A stretch of DNA of 64,000 nt. Source: Lathyrus oleraceus (taxonomy: Eukaryota > Streptophyta > Magnoliopsida > Fabales > Fabaceae). Location: positions 85,362,614-85,426,613 of the forward strand of contig NC_066585.1 in assembly GCF_024323335.1 (NCBI RefSeq). Reading direction: 5' to 3'. Below, one piece after another: positions 47,232-58,610 of the stretch. The notes under the pieces are model-generated. The model was not told the origin of the DNA, did not search any database, and saw only the letters and a program-made list of their open reading frames with translations. Position numbers and translations under genes: made by a program. Numbering within the stretch: the first letter of the stretch is position 1; every line of letters begins with the position of its first letter.

Positions 47232-48740
47232 TCAAGTTGGTGCATAGAGATCTCGAATGGCCAACTTGTCAAGTGCGTTGTAGAAGTCTCTGCTACATAC
47301 ATCTTTTGTGAGTATATCTGCTAATTGATCTTCAGATTTAACAAACGGGAATTGAATTATCTTGGTCTCCAAATTTTGCTTAATGAAGTGTCGATCTATT
47401 TCCACGTGTTTTGTCCGATCATGTTGAACCGGATTATGAGCAATTTCAATTGCAGACTTGTTGTCACAAAAAAGGTTCATCGCATTGTTCGGAGCAAAGC
47501 CAATTTCAATTAACAATCTTCGAAGCCAAAGAAGCTCACAAAGACCTTTAGCCATCCCTCGAAACTCTGCTTCAGCACTTGATAATGCTACAACCTTTTG
47601 TTTCTTACTTTTCCATGTAACCAAATTTCCTCCAACAAAGGTAAAATAGCCTGAGGTGGATTTTCTGTTGGTGATATCTCCTGCCCAGTCATCGTCTGTA
47701 TAACCTTCAACTTGTACATGATTATTCGTTGTGAACATCAAGCCTTTTCCAGGCGAGGACTTCAAGTACCGCATGATTCGAATTACCGCGTCCATGTGAT
47801 CTTTACTCGGGTTGTGCATAAATTGACTTACTACACTTACCGCATACGCTATATCAGGACGTGTATGAGATAAGTAAATAAGTTTTCCAACCAATCTCTG
47901 GTACCTTCCTTTGTTTGTTGGCACTTGGTCTGGATATTCTCCAAGTTGGTGGTTCTGAACAATTGGAGTATCTACAGGTTTACAGTATAGTAGCCCAACT
48001 TCTGATAAAAGATCTAGGATATATTTTCGTTGAGATAAAAAGATGCCTTTCTTCGACCTAGCAACTTCAATACCTAGAAAATATTTGAGCCCACCTAGAT
48101 TTTTCATCTTAAATTCGGTTGCAAGTTGTTTTTGAAGTTTTGCTATTTCCTCAGAGTCATCTCTTGTAATAATCATATCATCTACATACACAATCAAAGC
48201 TGTGACCTTACCTTGATGATGTTTCAGAAACAAAGTATGATCTGCGTGGCTTTGTTGGAAGCCATATTTTTTCATTGCCACGTTCAATCTCCCAAACCAC
48301 GCTCTAGGAGATTGCTTCAAGCCGTACAAACTGCGTTGCAATTTACACACCACCTTAGTCTCATAATTTGTCATGTATCCCGGAGGGATATCCATATATA
48401 TTTCTTCTTTCAAGTGCCCATGGAGAAATGCATTTTTCACGTCTAACTGATGCAATGGCCAATCCAAATTTACTGCAAGAGATAAAAGAACTCTGACAGT
48501 GCTCAACTTGGCAACATGTGAAAAAGTTTCTTGATAGTCTACGCCATATGTTTATGTAAAGCCTTTAGCCACTAATCTTGCTTTGTACCTTTCAATAGAC
48601 CCATCAGCTTTGTACTTGATAGAGAAAACCCACTTACACCCTACTGGTTTCTTTCCTTTTGGTAAAGGGACAAGAGTCCATGTTGCATTCTTGTTTAATG
48701 CCTCCATTTCTTCATTCATAGCTTGAACCCATCTAGGGTC
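47232..48740 (-). pseudogene. copia-2 reverse transcriptase and RNase H
   Basis: A 424-residue frame (48506-47232) has the reverse-transcriptase core (LHQLDVKNAFLHGHLKEEIY, KLQRSLYGLKQSPRAWFGRL, VYVDDMIITRDD) and RNase H (GYTDDDWAGDITNRKSTSGY, LSSAEAEF, LFCDNKSAIEIAHNPVQHDR). It ends near the polypurine tract. Upstream in frame, 48740-48507 holds [20 protein letters not shown] and then a TAA at 48554-48552, where Gln is expected. The polymerase core looks otherwise sound. Confidence 0.88.
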
Positions 48741-49633
48741 TTAAATGGCCTCTTCAACGTTGCTAGGTACACTGTATGAAGACAACTCATTTGCAAATTT
48801 CTTAAGGAGTTCAGACAAGTCCTTCATAGAGACATAATTAGCTATTGGATACCTTGATCTATGATCCTCTTCTTCAGGAGAGTAATGCTTCGGTGGTTTT
48901 CCCCGATTATGCCTGTGAGGTAATTCATAGCTAACAGAGATATCACCATTATTATTATTATTATTATTATTATGAGATATAGGAGAGTTTACCTTAATGA
49001 TATTCTCAGGAGATGGATCGTTGAGTACTGGAGAGGGGGGGAATTCTGATACTTCAACTTCAGGACTCATATGGTCTGTTTGAGTTTGACAAGAATCACC
49101 AAAAACTTCAGTTGAAGGTATATCAATATCTTTGAACCAGTCAAATGTCGACCAATTCGACTCTTGTTCTGGTGTCTCCCCCTGAAGAGAAGAATTGGGT
49201 GATACAGATGAGTAGAAATGGTCAAATTCCAAGAATGTAACATCCATAGTTACATAAATGCGTCGAGTAATAGGGTCATAACAACGATACCCTTTCTGGT
49301 GTACACCATATCCCAAAAACAGGAAGCGAATGGCACACGGATCAAGCTTTGTACGCTGGTTTTTATGTAGGTGAACAAACGCAACACACCCAAAGACTCG
49401 AGGTGGCAGCATTTGTATTGTAGGCAGCGGTACAAATGTGGACAAGGTCTGCAGCGGAGTTTTAAATTCAAGGACCTTCGATGGCATCCGATTGATGAGA
49501 TATACTGCTGTAGTAACAGCGTCAGTCCAATGGTGGTGAGGCACATGTGCTCCCTGTAAAATAGCACGGGCAGTTTCAAGAATATGGCGAGTTTTTCGTT
49601 CTGCAACACCATTTTGTTGTGGGGTTTGTGGAT
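48741..49633 (-). pseudogene. copia-2 integrase C-terminal half
   Basis: The frame picks up at TPQQNGVAERKTRHILETAR (catalytic Glu) and runs through the GKKGYRC-like C-terminal region to a TAA at 48743-48741. It includes an Asn run coded by an (ATT)n tract near 48950-48972. The first residues of the open frame beyond 49633 come from the inserted solo LTR and are not native. Confidence 0.82.
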
Positions 49634-50988
49634 TGATGCGGTGTTTTTCGCAAGTATACGAACGCGTCAGAGTAATATAAAAGATTGTCGAATCCACAGA
49701 GACCAAATGTCAAGCTATCGTTATCTGTTGTTACGGTGTTTATCAAAGGCAATCAAAATAGGTGTTTTTGTAGTGTGCAATGAAAAGCAAAGTATTTAAC
49801 TAGATTTAATTAATAAAGACAGGGTCGAATGTAATTCACGTAACCAATTAATAATCCAAGTACTTGCTAATAGAGCTACTTATGGGCAATGTTTCCTACT
49901 TTGAAAAGAACTAATTTAACGGGAACTGTCGCTTTCGCGTATCCAGAACCGAGTTGTACTCCCTAATCAAACCCTCTTATTGTCACTTATAAAAAGGCGC
50001 GCATTGCGTTAGAGTCACTACGCCAAAAACTGGAATAGACAGCGCACCTTAGAGGGCGCTTTATTACAAAAGCGCTCTCTAAAGTGAAGCGAAAAAATAA
50101 GGAGCAATAGACAGCGTATTTTAGAGGGCGCTTTTGTAATAAAGCGCCCTCTAAGGTGAAGCGAAAAAATAAGGAGGAGATAGAGGGACAACAATACATG
50201 ACGCTTTTTAGAAAGCGCCCTCTAAGGTTACCCTTAGAGGGCTCTTTTAATAAAGCGCTGTTATAAGTCCATGTGCATTTCCAACTTATAAAGCGCTTCT
50301 GGAAAGCCTTAGAGAGCGCTTCCATAAGCGCCCTCTTAGGCCCCCTTTAGAGGGCGCTTTTTTTCCACAAGCGCCCTCTAAGGTCCCCTTTAGTAAACAT
50401 TAAAATTATAACATACTGCACGTTTTGTTATTTCACTCTCTGTTATTTTCGTTCTTTTTCACGTTAGGATTCTAAGGCGTTCTCCTTCCACCTCTGTTAG
50501 ATCTACGACGTTTCCTCCTTCTACCAATCAAAGGTACACGATGCATACATTATTACTTGCACTATTGCTTTGTTTTAGCTTTGCCCCATTTCAGTTTTAT
50601 GTTATTGTTGTCTATGCTACGTTTGTTTTGACCTGTAAAGTTTCAATATTCATAGTCATTTAAATAGTTTGGGTTTATTAGGCAATTGACGGTTGGTTTT
50701 TAGTGACCATGATAGCGCATGCAATGGGACTACATTACCCAGTAGTTAGGGTTATACGACCTATGAACATCTGATTTTGTGTCAACACCAGTATCATTAG
50801 AAACCTAGGTCCGAATGTGTTTGAATTCTTCATTAACAGCCAACCAGTACATAGCGTAGCTAGTAACTTAAGAAGTTTAGGTATGGATGTTATTTGATAG
50901 AGTAAATGGAGACATGAATGCCCTGCACAGAGTATCTTCTGAAATTGGTTTCTCTTCTGAAATTGTTTTTTGTTTATTCTAATTAGTA

Positions 50989-53900
50989 ATGGATAATACA
51001 TGGATGTCTTCCAATCGATTGTCGAGAGAGTACGAGAATGGGGTATCAGAATTCGTTAAGTTTGCCGTTGCGCACGCCGAAGACCCCAGTAGAATGATAT
51101 GTCCTTGCTTGGGTTGTTGTTATGGGAAACGGGTTGACGCAGTTCAGTTGACATCGCATCTAATGAGGCATGGAATTGATCAAAGTTATACATGTTGGAA
51201 TTTGCATGGTGAGAAAAGTAACGAGAATGTTGAACCGGGGGATAGTACGACCTATGCCTCAAACTATAGTGGCGCAGATACATACGATTGTGATCGAGTT
51301 GAAGAGATTGCAGAAGCACTTGAAGGAGATCTTAAGGATTGTCCCGAAATGTTTGAGAGGTTGGTAAGTGATGCAGAGAAACCTTTGTATGATGGTTGCA
51401 CTAAATTCACAAGATTGTCTGCGGTATTAAAGTTGTACAACTTAAAGGCGGGCAATGGATGGTTGGATAAAAGTTTCACAGAGTTATTAGCCCTTTTGAA
51501 AGATATGCTTCCTGAGGATAATGTTCTTCCCAATCGAACATATGAGACCAAAAAGATGTTGTGCTCTATTGGCATGAGCTATGATAAGATACATGCATGT
51601 CCAAACGATTGCGTTTTGTTTCGAAATGAGTATGCATCGTTAAATGAGTGTCCTAAATGCGGTGTCTCGCGATATAAGAACAAGTTGTCTCCAGCAAAAG
51701 TCTTGTGGTATTTTCCTGTTATTCCGATATTTAGACGCATGTTTCGTAGTGAAACCGATTCAAGACACTTGACCTGGCATGCAGATGAAAGAATTATAGA
51801 TGGAAAGTATCGACATCCGGCAGATTCACCACAGTGGTTGAAAATTGATAATGATTATCCTGAATTTGGAGAAGAATCAAGAAACCTTCGCTTGGCATTA
51901 TCTACTGATGGAATGAACCCACACGGTATCCAGAGTATCTCACACAGTACATGGCCTGTGATTATTATGATTTATAACCTACCTCCATGGCTATGTATGA
52001 AGCGTAAGTACATGATGTTGTCTATGTTGATTTCTGGACCTAAACAACCAGGGAATGACATAGACGTGTACTTGAAGCCCTTAATCGAAGATTTAAAGAT
52101 TTTGTGGGAGACCGGTGTGGAGGTTTATGATGGATATAGGAAAGAAAGTTTCAACTTGAGGGCGATGTTGTTTGGCACAATTAATGATTTTCCAGCATAC
52201 GAAAATCTATCAGGGTATAGCATAAAAGGTCAATGTGCGTGTCCTATTTGTGAAGATAAAACAGATTGGAAGCGCTTGGAGTTTGGTCAGAAGAATGTCT
52301 TTCTCGGTCATCGGAGATTCTTAAATTCAAATCATCACTACCGTGGATGGAGAAAGGCGTTCAATGGAGAGACAGAACAAGGCAGAGCTCCACCTATATT
52401 GACGGGTGATCAAATTTTTGAAAAGGTGAAAGATTTGGATACTCAGTTTGGCAAGCCTTTTACCCACACACTTGTCAAAAGTGGATGGAAGAAGAGGTCA
52501 GTTTTTTTTGAATTGCCGTATTGGAAGTCCTTGTATGTGAGACATTTTCTTGATGTTATGCATATTGAAAAAAATGTATTTGAAAGTGTTATTGGCACGT
52601 TACTCAATATACAAGGAAAGTCTAAGGATGGCCTTAAGGCAAGAAAGGACTTGATAGCGATGGGAATAAGAACTGAATTAGGACCCTTGAAGAAAGGAAA
52701 ACGAACATATCTACCGCCTGCTGCTTATACTCTATCTAGAAAGGAGAAAAAAACATTGTGTAAGTTTCTAAGTGAAGTTAAAGTTCCAGAAGGGTACTCT
52801 TCAGATATTAGAAGACTTGTGTCTATGAAAGACCTCAAGTTAAAGAGTTTAAAGACCCATGATTGCCATGTTATAATGGAACATTTTCTCCCAATAGGTA
52901 TACGTTCTATTCTTCCAGAAAAAGTAAGAAGCTCTATAACTAAGTTGTGTTCTTTCTTCAAGTCAATTTGCAGTAAGGTGATCAATCCTGCGATCTTACC
53001 AATGTTGCAAAAAGAAATCGTTATTACTTTGTGTGAGCTTGAAATGTTTTTTCCTCCATCATTTTTTGACATAATGGTACATCTAGTTGTTCATCTTGTG
53101 AAAGAGACACAATTGTGTGGACCAACTTATATGAGATGGATGTACCCTGTTGAACGTTATATGAAAATATTAAAAGGGTACGTGAAGAACCGAAGTCGAC
53201 CAGAAGGTTGTATGGTTGAAAGATACATTGTTGAAGAAGCGATTGAGTTTTGTACTGAATATTTGTCTAATGTTCAGTCAATCGGACTCCCCAAGTCTCA
53301 GCTTGTCGAAAAGAAAGAAGGAAAAAATCTAATTGGAAATAAAATCGTGGCAGTATCAAGGGTCGAACGAGATCAAGTGCATTTGTATGTTCTGCACAAT
53401 GAGAATGAGGTTGAGCCGTATGTTGAAATTCACAAGGATGTTCTCCGAGGTTTAAATCCCAATAGAAATGAAAATTGGATAGTACGAGAGCACAATCGAT
53501 GTTTTATACCTTGGTTTAAGGATCATATTTATTCAAAGTATTATTCAGATCCCGCTTCAATAACAGAAAGGTTGAGATGCTTAGCATATGGTCCAAGTTT
53601 CCATGTTTTTTCTTATAGCGCATACGCGATTAATGGATACACATTTTATACCAAAGAACAAGATGATAAAAGTACTATGCAGAATAGTGGTGTCACCGTG
53701 GTAGCTGAAGCAATGCACATATCAAGTGTGAAGGACTTAAACCCCAAATTTGCAAATCTGTCGTATTTTGGTGTTATCGAGCGCATTTGGGTGTTTGATT
53801 ATGAGAAGTTTCAGATTCCTATATTTGGTTGCAAGTGGGTTGAAAATAATAACGACATTCGAATGGATAAGTCAGGATTTTTGCAAGTGGATCTTAATAG

Positions 53901-54213
53901 GGTGGGATACAAAGATGAGTCTTTTATTCTAGCCTCTCAAGCTAGACAAGTGTTCTATGTCAATGATCCGAAAAGTACGAAATGGTCTATAGTTCTTTTT
54001 TCCAACAAAGTAATTGATGAAAACACTGGAGATCAAGGTGATATTGATGTTGAGATTGAATCGTTTACCAGAAATGATCAAGATGAGAATATTATATCAA
54101 ATGATTCATATATTAGAAATGATCATAATGAGGGTATTTGGATCAATCCAACCGTCCGTGTTGTTAAGAGACATGTAGAACATATTCCAACCAAGAAAAG
54201 AAAGAGAACTTAG
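50989..54213 (+). CDS. CACTA transposase, TNP2/TNPD family, 1074 residues, intact
   Basis: A single uninterrupted frame begins MDNTWMSSNRLSREYENG. In order: transposase-associated N-terminal zinc domain (about residues 1-75, CPCLGCCYGKR; SHLMRHG), the Transposase_21/TNP2 core (about 200-430, RHLTWHADERIIDGKYRHPA, LALSTDGMNPHG, CACPICEDKTDW), a DUF4218-like region (about 620-760, HDCHVIMEHFLPIGIRSILP; MRWMYPVERYMKILKGYVKN), and a DUF4216-like C-terminus (about 915-1015, VFDYEKFQIPIFGCKWV; SFILASQARQVFYVND). The basic tail KKRKRT may serve as a nuclear signal. No stops or shifts occur. Confidence 0.94.
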   Translation: MDNTWMSSNRLSREYENGVSEFVKFAVAHAEDPSRMICPCLGCCYGKRVDAVQLTSHLMRHGIDQSYTCWNLHGEKSNENVEPGDSTTYASNYSGADTYDCDRVEEIAEALEGDLKDCPEMFERLVSDAEKPLYDGCTKFTRLSAVLKLYNLKAGNGWLDKSFTELLALLKDMLPEDNVLPNRTYETKKMLCSIGMSYDKIHACPNDCVLFRNEYASLNECPKCGVSRYKNKLSPAKVLWYFPVIPIFRRMFRSETDSRHLTWHADERIIDGKYRHPADSPQWLKIDNDYPEFGEESRNLRLALSTDGMNPHGIQSISHSTWPVIIMIYNLPPWLCMKRKYMMLSMLISGPKQPGNDIDVYLKPLIEDLKILWETGVEVYDGYRKESFNLRAMLFGTINDFPAYENLSGYSIKGQCACPICEDKTDWKRLEFGQKNVFLGHRRFLNSNHHYRGWRKAFNGETEQGRAPPILTGDQIFEKVKDLDTQFGKPFTHTLVKSGWKKRSVFFELPYWKSLYVRHFLDVMHIEKNVFESVIGTLLNIQGKSKDGLKARKDLIAMGIRTELGPLKKGKRTYLPPAAYTLSRKEKKTLCKFLSEVKVPEGYSSDIRRLVSMKDLKLKSLKTHDCHVIMEHFLPIGIRSILPEKVRSSITKLCSFFKSICSKVINPAILPMLQKEIVITLCELEMFFPPSFFDIMVHLVVHLVKETQLCGPTYMRWMYPVERYMKILKGYVKNRSRPEGCMVERYIVEEAIEFCTEYLSNVQSIGLPKSQLVEKKEGKNLIGNKIVAVSRVERDQVHLYVLHNENEVEPYVEIHKDVLRGLNPNRNENWIVREHNRCFIPWFKDHIYSKYYSDPASITERLRCLAYGPSFHVFSYSAYAINGYTFYTKEQDDKSTMQNSGVTVVAEAMHISSVKDLNPKFANLSYFGVIERIWVFDYEKFQIPIFGCKWVENNNDIRMDKSGFLQVDLNRVGYKDESFILASQARQVFYVNDPKSTKWSIVLFSNKVIDENTGDQGDIDVEIESFTRNDQDENIISNDSYIRNDHNEGIWINPTVRVVKRHVEHIPTKKRKRT

Positions 54214-54336
54214 TGAAAAAGGTACAGGTCAAATGATTTTAATTGTTTTCTTTATTACAGGTAAAATGACTTTTATGATTTTAATTGTTTTTACATTTGT
54301 CATCTGATTTTAATTGTTTTCTTTATTACAGGTAAA

Positions 54337-54777
54337 ATGGCTATTATGAAGTCAATCATTCGTGCAAGGGGCAAGGGATACTTGAAAGTATCAATTGATA
54401 TTTGTTTAGATGGAGATGTTCCATTGTCGTCAAGCCTCATTCGCGTAGATGATGATGCTGGATATTTGAAAGTATCCCTCTACGACAATGGAACATGTCC
54501 ATCTAAACAAATATCAATTCTATCTTCAAAAGATAAGGGACCAAAAATATAAGGGGATTACGCAATAAATCGAGTCAGTTGCATAAAAAAAAAGGTATAA
54601 ACACAATTATATGATATTTATGCATAGAAAATGTTAATTCTTGATCTTATACATCACCTAACTAATTTTATGATATTTTAGGTTCATGCTATTGATATTG
54701 AACAAAAAGAGGTTGTTGCTAAGAAGACTGCTGCTAGCAAAAAAAACATACATCTCAGAGATGCTTTTGCTACTTAG
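54337..54777 (+). pseudogene. Possible second CACTA gene, fragmentary
   Basis: A 71-residue frame (54337-54552, MAIMKSIIRARGKGYLKVSI) is followed by a possible intron and a small exon near 54683-54777 encoding VHAIDIEQKEVVAKKTAA and ending in TAG. Neither part is a domain I recognise, and much of the first frame is generated by a 38-bp inverted repeat. It may be a degraded tail of the element's second gene. Confidence 0.35.
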
Positions 54778-55783
54778 TTTTATTTCTTTTTAAGTTATGA
54801 ATTGGTTGTATATTTAGAATCTTTAGAAGTTAAACGATTATATATCAGTGGATTGTTGTATATGTATGGATTGTTGTATATAAGGCTTGTTGAATGCAAT
54901 GTGTGAAAAAGGGCTTCAAATTATACAGTTTTGGGTGTACTGCTTCAATATACAGGTTGTCTAAAATAAATAAAAAAATATAGCGCTTTTTAATTTTTTT
55001 TATTTAAATAACCACCCACTTTAGAGGGCGCTTCCCAAAATAAGCGCCCTCTAAACCCTTTAAATTTCCACTTTAGAGGGCGCTTTCCAGTAAAAGCGCC
55101 CTCTAAACCCTAAAAAGTTTCCACTTTAGAGGGCGCTTTCCAGTAAAAGCGCCCTCTAAACCCTTAAATGTTTCCACTTTAGAGGGCGCTTTCTTTAAAA
55201 AGCGCCCTCTAAAATGGCCCTTAAAGGGCTTAAAGAGCCACTTTAGACAGCGCTTTCACCAGGAAAAAAAGCGCTGTCTTTACCTATGCCAGCGCCAGAT
55301 TAGAGGGCGCTTTAAAGCGCTGTTATAGGCCAAAAAAAGCGCCCTCTTTTCCCTTATTTGGCGTAGTGAGTAGTAAACCTATTTTTAAGAAATATAGTAT
55401 CTTGACTAAGTTGAAAAGTATTATAACCTGGATTTCTTAACTAGAAGAGGTTCTTACGAACCAGACTCTAAACTTATAAACGCGTCCAAAAATAGTTTTA
55501 AAATCTCTTTTCTTCTTAATGTTAAAAACTCCTAATGAACTAGACAAAGCGCTTTCGCTGTTTTTGAAATAGTTAAAAACAATTAAGTTTAAAAAGACGT
55601 TGGACAGCTTTCGATCTTACCCAACGGAATTGAAGTGCGGGAAAACTTAAGTTGAAAGTTAAAATAGCCCTTAAGTGTTTCTACGGACAATAGTATGGAT
55701 TATCGGTTCAATTACGATCCTTACATTCTAACCTTTTAGATTTAGTTAGACATGGTAAAGTAAAAGTGCATTAAAGTAAATAA

Positions 55784-55990
55784 AAGTAGTGCGAGTGCGG
55801 AAAGTAAATAAAAGTAAAGCGAGTGCGAGGAAATAAATAATTTAAAGCGAGTGCGGGAAATAAATAATTTAAAGCGAGTGCGAGGAAATAAATAATTTAA
55901 AGCGAGTGCGGGAAATAAATAAAGTAAAGCGAGTGCGGGAAATAAATAATTTAAAGCGAGTGTGGGAAATAAATAAAGTAAAGGCGAGTA
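55784..55990. repeat. Tandem repeats in the solo LTR
   Basis: About seven imperfect copies of a roughly 28-bp unit built from AAAGCGAGTGCGGGAAATAA, varying between AATAATTT and AATAAAGT at the ends. Confidence 0.88.
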
Positions 55991-56685
55991 ATAAAAACCT
56001 ACTCCAATCGGAGGGCTGAGTAAATTGAAATGCGGAAATGAAAATGGCGGCAGGACTAACTTCCTTCCAAAGTGCTCCAAACTCGATTACAGACTCTATC
56101 ACAGACTTGATTACACAATTGTGGTAACACTCCAATGCGAAGCGATTACCACTATAAAATACTGAATATATGCCTAAGTGAAACAAAGTTGCTTCTGAGT
56201 TTGCCTCTGTTCTAAGTTTGGATCTTCGTCTGCTCTAAGTTTGGATGATTGTAAAAGTGAATCTGCGTTTCTATTTATAAGCAAGTAAAAAGATGGAAAT
56301 GACTTGGATGCCCTTCAACTTGAAAATAGGAGGGAACCGTTTTTCCTCTTGTGGCGCTCGCCACAAGGCCATGGCGCCCGCCACAAGGCCAAAGTGAGGC
56401 GCCTTAGTGGATGTAGTGGAGAACGTGGGAGTTGAGGGAAGTTGAGCTTGGACACGTCATGGCTTGGTCTGTGGCGCCCGCCATGGGGTAGGCCATAAGC
56501 ACAAAATGCTGAATTTTAGGGTTTTTACCCCTTTTTCACTCCTTTTCTCGACCGGGGCTCCGATTAAAGTAAAAACCCGAAAACAAAGGAAAACACAGTA
56601 ATAACACAACAAAATGACAATAAAACAACTAGAATGCATGTGAAATCGGAGTCGAAAATACGTAAATTTCAATGTTATCATGGAC

Positions 56686-57401
56686 ACGTGGTTTTGTGAA
56701 TAAGTTCGTGTTTTTTGAAATACTCATGGAATTGATGATTTACAAACTCCCCACCATTATCAGAGCGAAGGATCTTAATATTCTTTGAATATTGAGTTTG
56801 AATCATTTTATGGAATTGTTGAAATGTGTGTATCACTTCATTTTTTTTGTTTCAACAAATAAATCCAAGTCATTCGAGTGCAATCATCAACAAATATCAC
56901 AAACCACCGATAACCAGAGATAGAAGATTTTGGGGATGGACCCCATACATCAGAATGGATTAAAGCAAACAGAGCATTACTTTTATTCATGCTTGATGGA
57001 AAAGTAACTCGATGACTCTTGGCTAAAATACAAGCTTCACATTTGAAGTTCAACAAAGATGTATCTGAAAATAAGCTTGGGAACACATGTTTCAGGTAGC
57101 CAAACGAAGGATGGCCTAATCGGCGATGCCAGAGTAAGACTTGCTCCATTTTATTGTTTCTTGGATAATGCATGTAATGCGCCCGACCTACACTAAAATC
57201 CTCCATATAGTAAAGTCCCCCTCTCTTAGTACCACCCCCCATAGATCTCCTTCGTGAGAATATCCTGAAGGAAACAAAAAAAGGATAAATAAGCATAACA
57301 CAGTTCAAGTCTTTTGTAACTTGACTCACAGACAGCAACTTATGAGATAGAGAGGGAACAAGTAGTGTATTTGAAAGCGAAAGGGCTGATGATAACATCA
57401 C
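56686..57401 (-). pseudogene. copia-2 integrase N-terminal half
   Basis: The frame 57401-56838 includes the zinc-binding region (WHRRLGHPSFGYLKHVFPSL, then FKCEACILAKSHRVTF) and the first catalytic Asp (HSDVWGPSPKSS). It ends at a stop caused by one extra A in an A-run near 56843-56850. In the next frame, 56837-56686, the sequence goes on to ILRSDNGGEFVNHQFHEYF with the second Asp, then meets the solo LTR. Confidence 0.85.
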
Positions 57402-57956
57402 AGTTCCAGCCCCTGTTACCGCCGATAAACCACCATTTGCGTTGGCAATACTTGAGCGTCAAGGGGTTGAACGTTCAGAAAAATCAGTAGCATCGAACGT
57501 CATATGATCGGTAGCTCTGGAATCAAGTATCCATGCATTAAAGTCATCATCATGATTAGAGCAAATCAGAACATTACCTTCAGTGGTGTGGGAACTTAAT
57601 TTTGGAATGAGGGAAAGATGGGGTTCGACAGTAGCTACTGCAGCTTTTCCCGGGTTGATATCAGTTGTATCGCGATGCTTTCGAGCCTGAAAATTTGTCC
57701 ACCAGTCTGGATATCCATGAAGCTTAAAACAGGTCTCACTAGTATGTTTGTTACCTCCACAATGAGAGCACTTAGTGCCATTAGATGGTTCTTTATGTTT
57801 GGATTGAGAAAGTATCTTACTGCTATGTAATTTGAGACCCTTAGATGCAAGAACTGCTCCAGATAATTCATTGGAGTTGTCTGTCATCACTGCTTGACGA
57901 AGAGCTTCCCTTCTAACATGTGTATATGCTTGCTCCACTGTTGGAAACAGTTTCAT
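57402..57956 (-). pseudogene. copia-2 zinc knuckle and protease, active site changed
   Basis: The - strand gives CSHCGGNKHTSETCFKLHGY (knuckle followed by the usual copia HGYP) and then WILDSRATDHMTF, where copia proteases have Asp-Ser-Gly: the Gly is Arg here. A TGA near 57461-57459 ends the frame. Both changes argue against a working protease. Confidence 0.82.
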
Positions 57957-58610
57957 TTATAAAACATCGCTTCTGATATTATCTAAGCGGTCATCAAGTC
58001 CATCCAAAAACACATACACCCGTTCTTCTTGGATAAATGTATTGCAGTGTTGGATATCAACTTGACATGTCATCGGATTTGGACGACGAAAATCTATCTC
58101 ACGCCAAAGTCCTTGGAGATCGTTATAATATTTTTCAAGAGAACCACCGGCTTGTTTAAGACGTGTCACCCGTCGCCGAAGGTCATACACCTGGGAGGTG
58201 TCACTGCCATCAAAGTACGTGGTCACAATTGCATCCCACACCAGCTTGGCAGTGGAGAAGCGAATAAAGTTGCTGATTAGAGAAGAGTCCATTGAGTTGA
58301 TTATCCATCCCTTAACAATCGCGTTGTCAGTCCGCCAACGTCGAAACGTAGGATATGCTTGAGGGGGTTGCGGGAGATCTCCATTGATATATCCTAGTTT
58401 GTATTTGCCCGAGATATACATCTTGACCACCTGGGACCAAAGGGGATAGTTGTTGCCATCTAACTTGATGCCAATCGGTGCCACCGTATGGTCAGAGCCA
58501 ATTTGTGAAGGGGCTGACGCACGGTTCAGAACTTCCGTCATTTTCGTCGTCAATTCAGCAAGAATGGAAGACGAGGTAACCTCATCGGAGTTTGAATCCG
58601 AGTCGGCCAC
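57957..58610 (-). CDS. copia-2 Gag N-terminal part
   Basis: 217 residues from MADSDSNSDEVTSSSILAEL, with the Gag signature KLDGNNYPLWSQVVKMYISG and TYFDGSDTSQVYDLRRRVTR. A TAA at 57959-57957 (likely from CAA) separates it from the knuckle/protease frame, which continues in register. The start is the first Met after the primer site. Confidence 0.82.
   Translation of the reverse strand: MADSDSNSDEVTSSSILAELTTKMTEVLNRASAPSQIGSDHTVAPIGIKLDGNNYPLWSQVVKMYISGKYKLGYINGDLPQPPQAYPTFRRWRTDNAIVKGWIINSMDSSLISNFIRFSTAKLVWDAIVTTYFDGSDTSQVYDLRRRVTRLKQAGGSLEKYYNDLQGLWREIDFRRPNPMTCQVDIQHCNTFIQEERVYVFLDGLDDRLDNIRSDVL

Larger units (their letters stand above)
50016..55368 (+). mobile_element. CACTA (En/Spm) DNA transposon, structurally complete (5353 bp)
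   Basis: Termini are CACTACGCCAAAAA at 50016 and its inverse TTTGGCGTAGTG ending at 55368, with 3-bp duplications AGT at 50013-50015 and 55369-55371. Subterminal regions (50030-50400 and 55010-55360) hold many AGAGGGCGCTTT/AAAGCGCCCTCT repeats in both orientations. It carries an intact TNP2-type transposase gene. It sits inside the solo LTR, making it the latest insertion in this stack. Confidence 0.95.
49634..56680 (-). mobile_element. Solo LTR inside the copia-2 integrase, split by CACTA
   Basis: On the + strand it starts TGATGCGG at 49634 and ends GTTATCA at 56680. Flanks are TGGAT (49629-49633) and TGGAC (56681-56685), a 5-bp duplication with one change; the host reads across as Cys-Pro-Gln-Thr-Pro. 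Removing the CACTA element and its duplication leaves about 1.69 kb with no internal region, hence a solo LTR. A TATAAATAG box on the - strand near 56275 sets minus orientation. It contains GTGGCG/CGCCAC palindromes (56350-56480) and a short tandem array (55784-55990). Confidence 0.85.

Noticed and set aside
49634..49706. N-terminal extension of the copia-2 integrase frame
   Set aside because: These codons come from the end of the inserted solo LTR; the duplicated TGGA(C/T) marks the boundary.
52725..53072. Antisense frame inside the CACTA transposase
   Set aside because: It is a shadow of the conserved transposase on the other strand and has no domain of its own.
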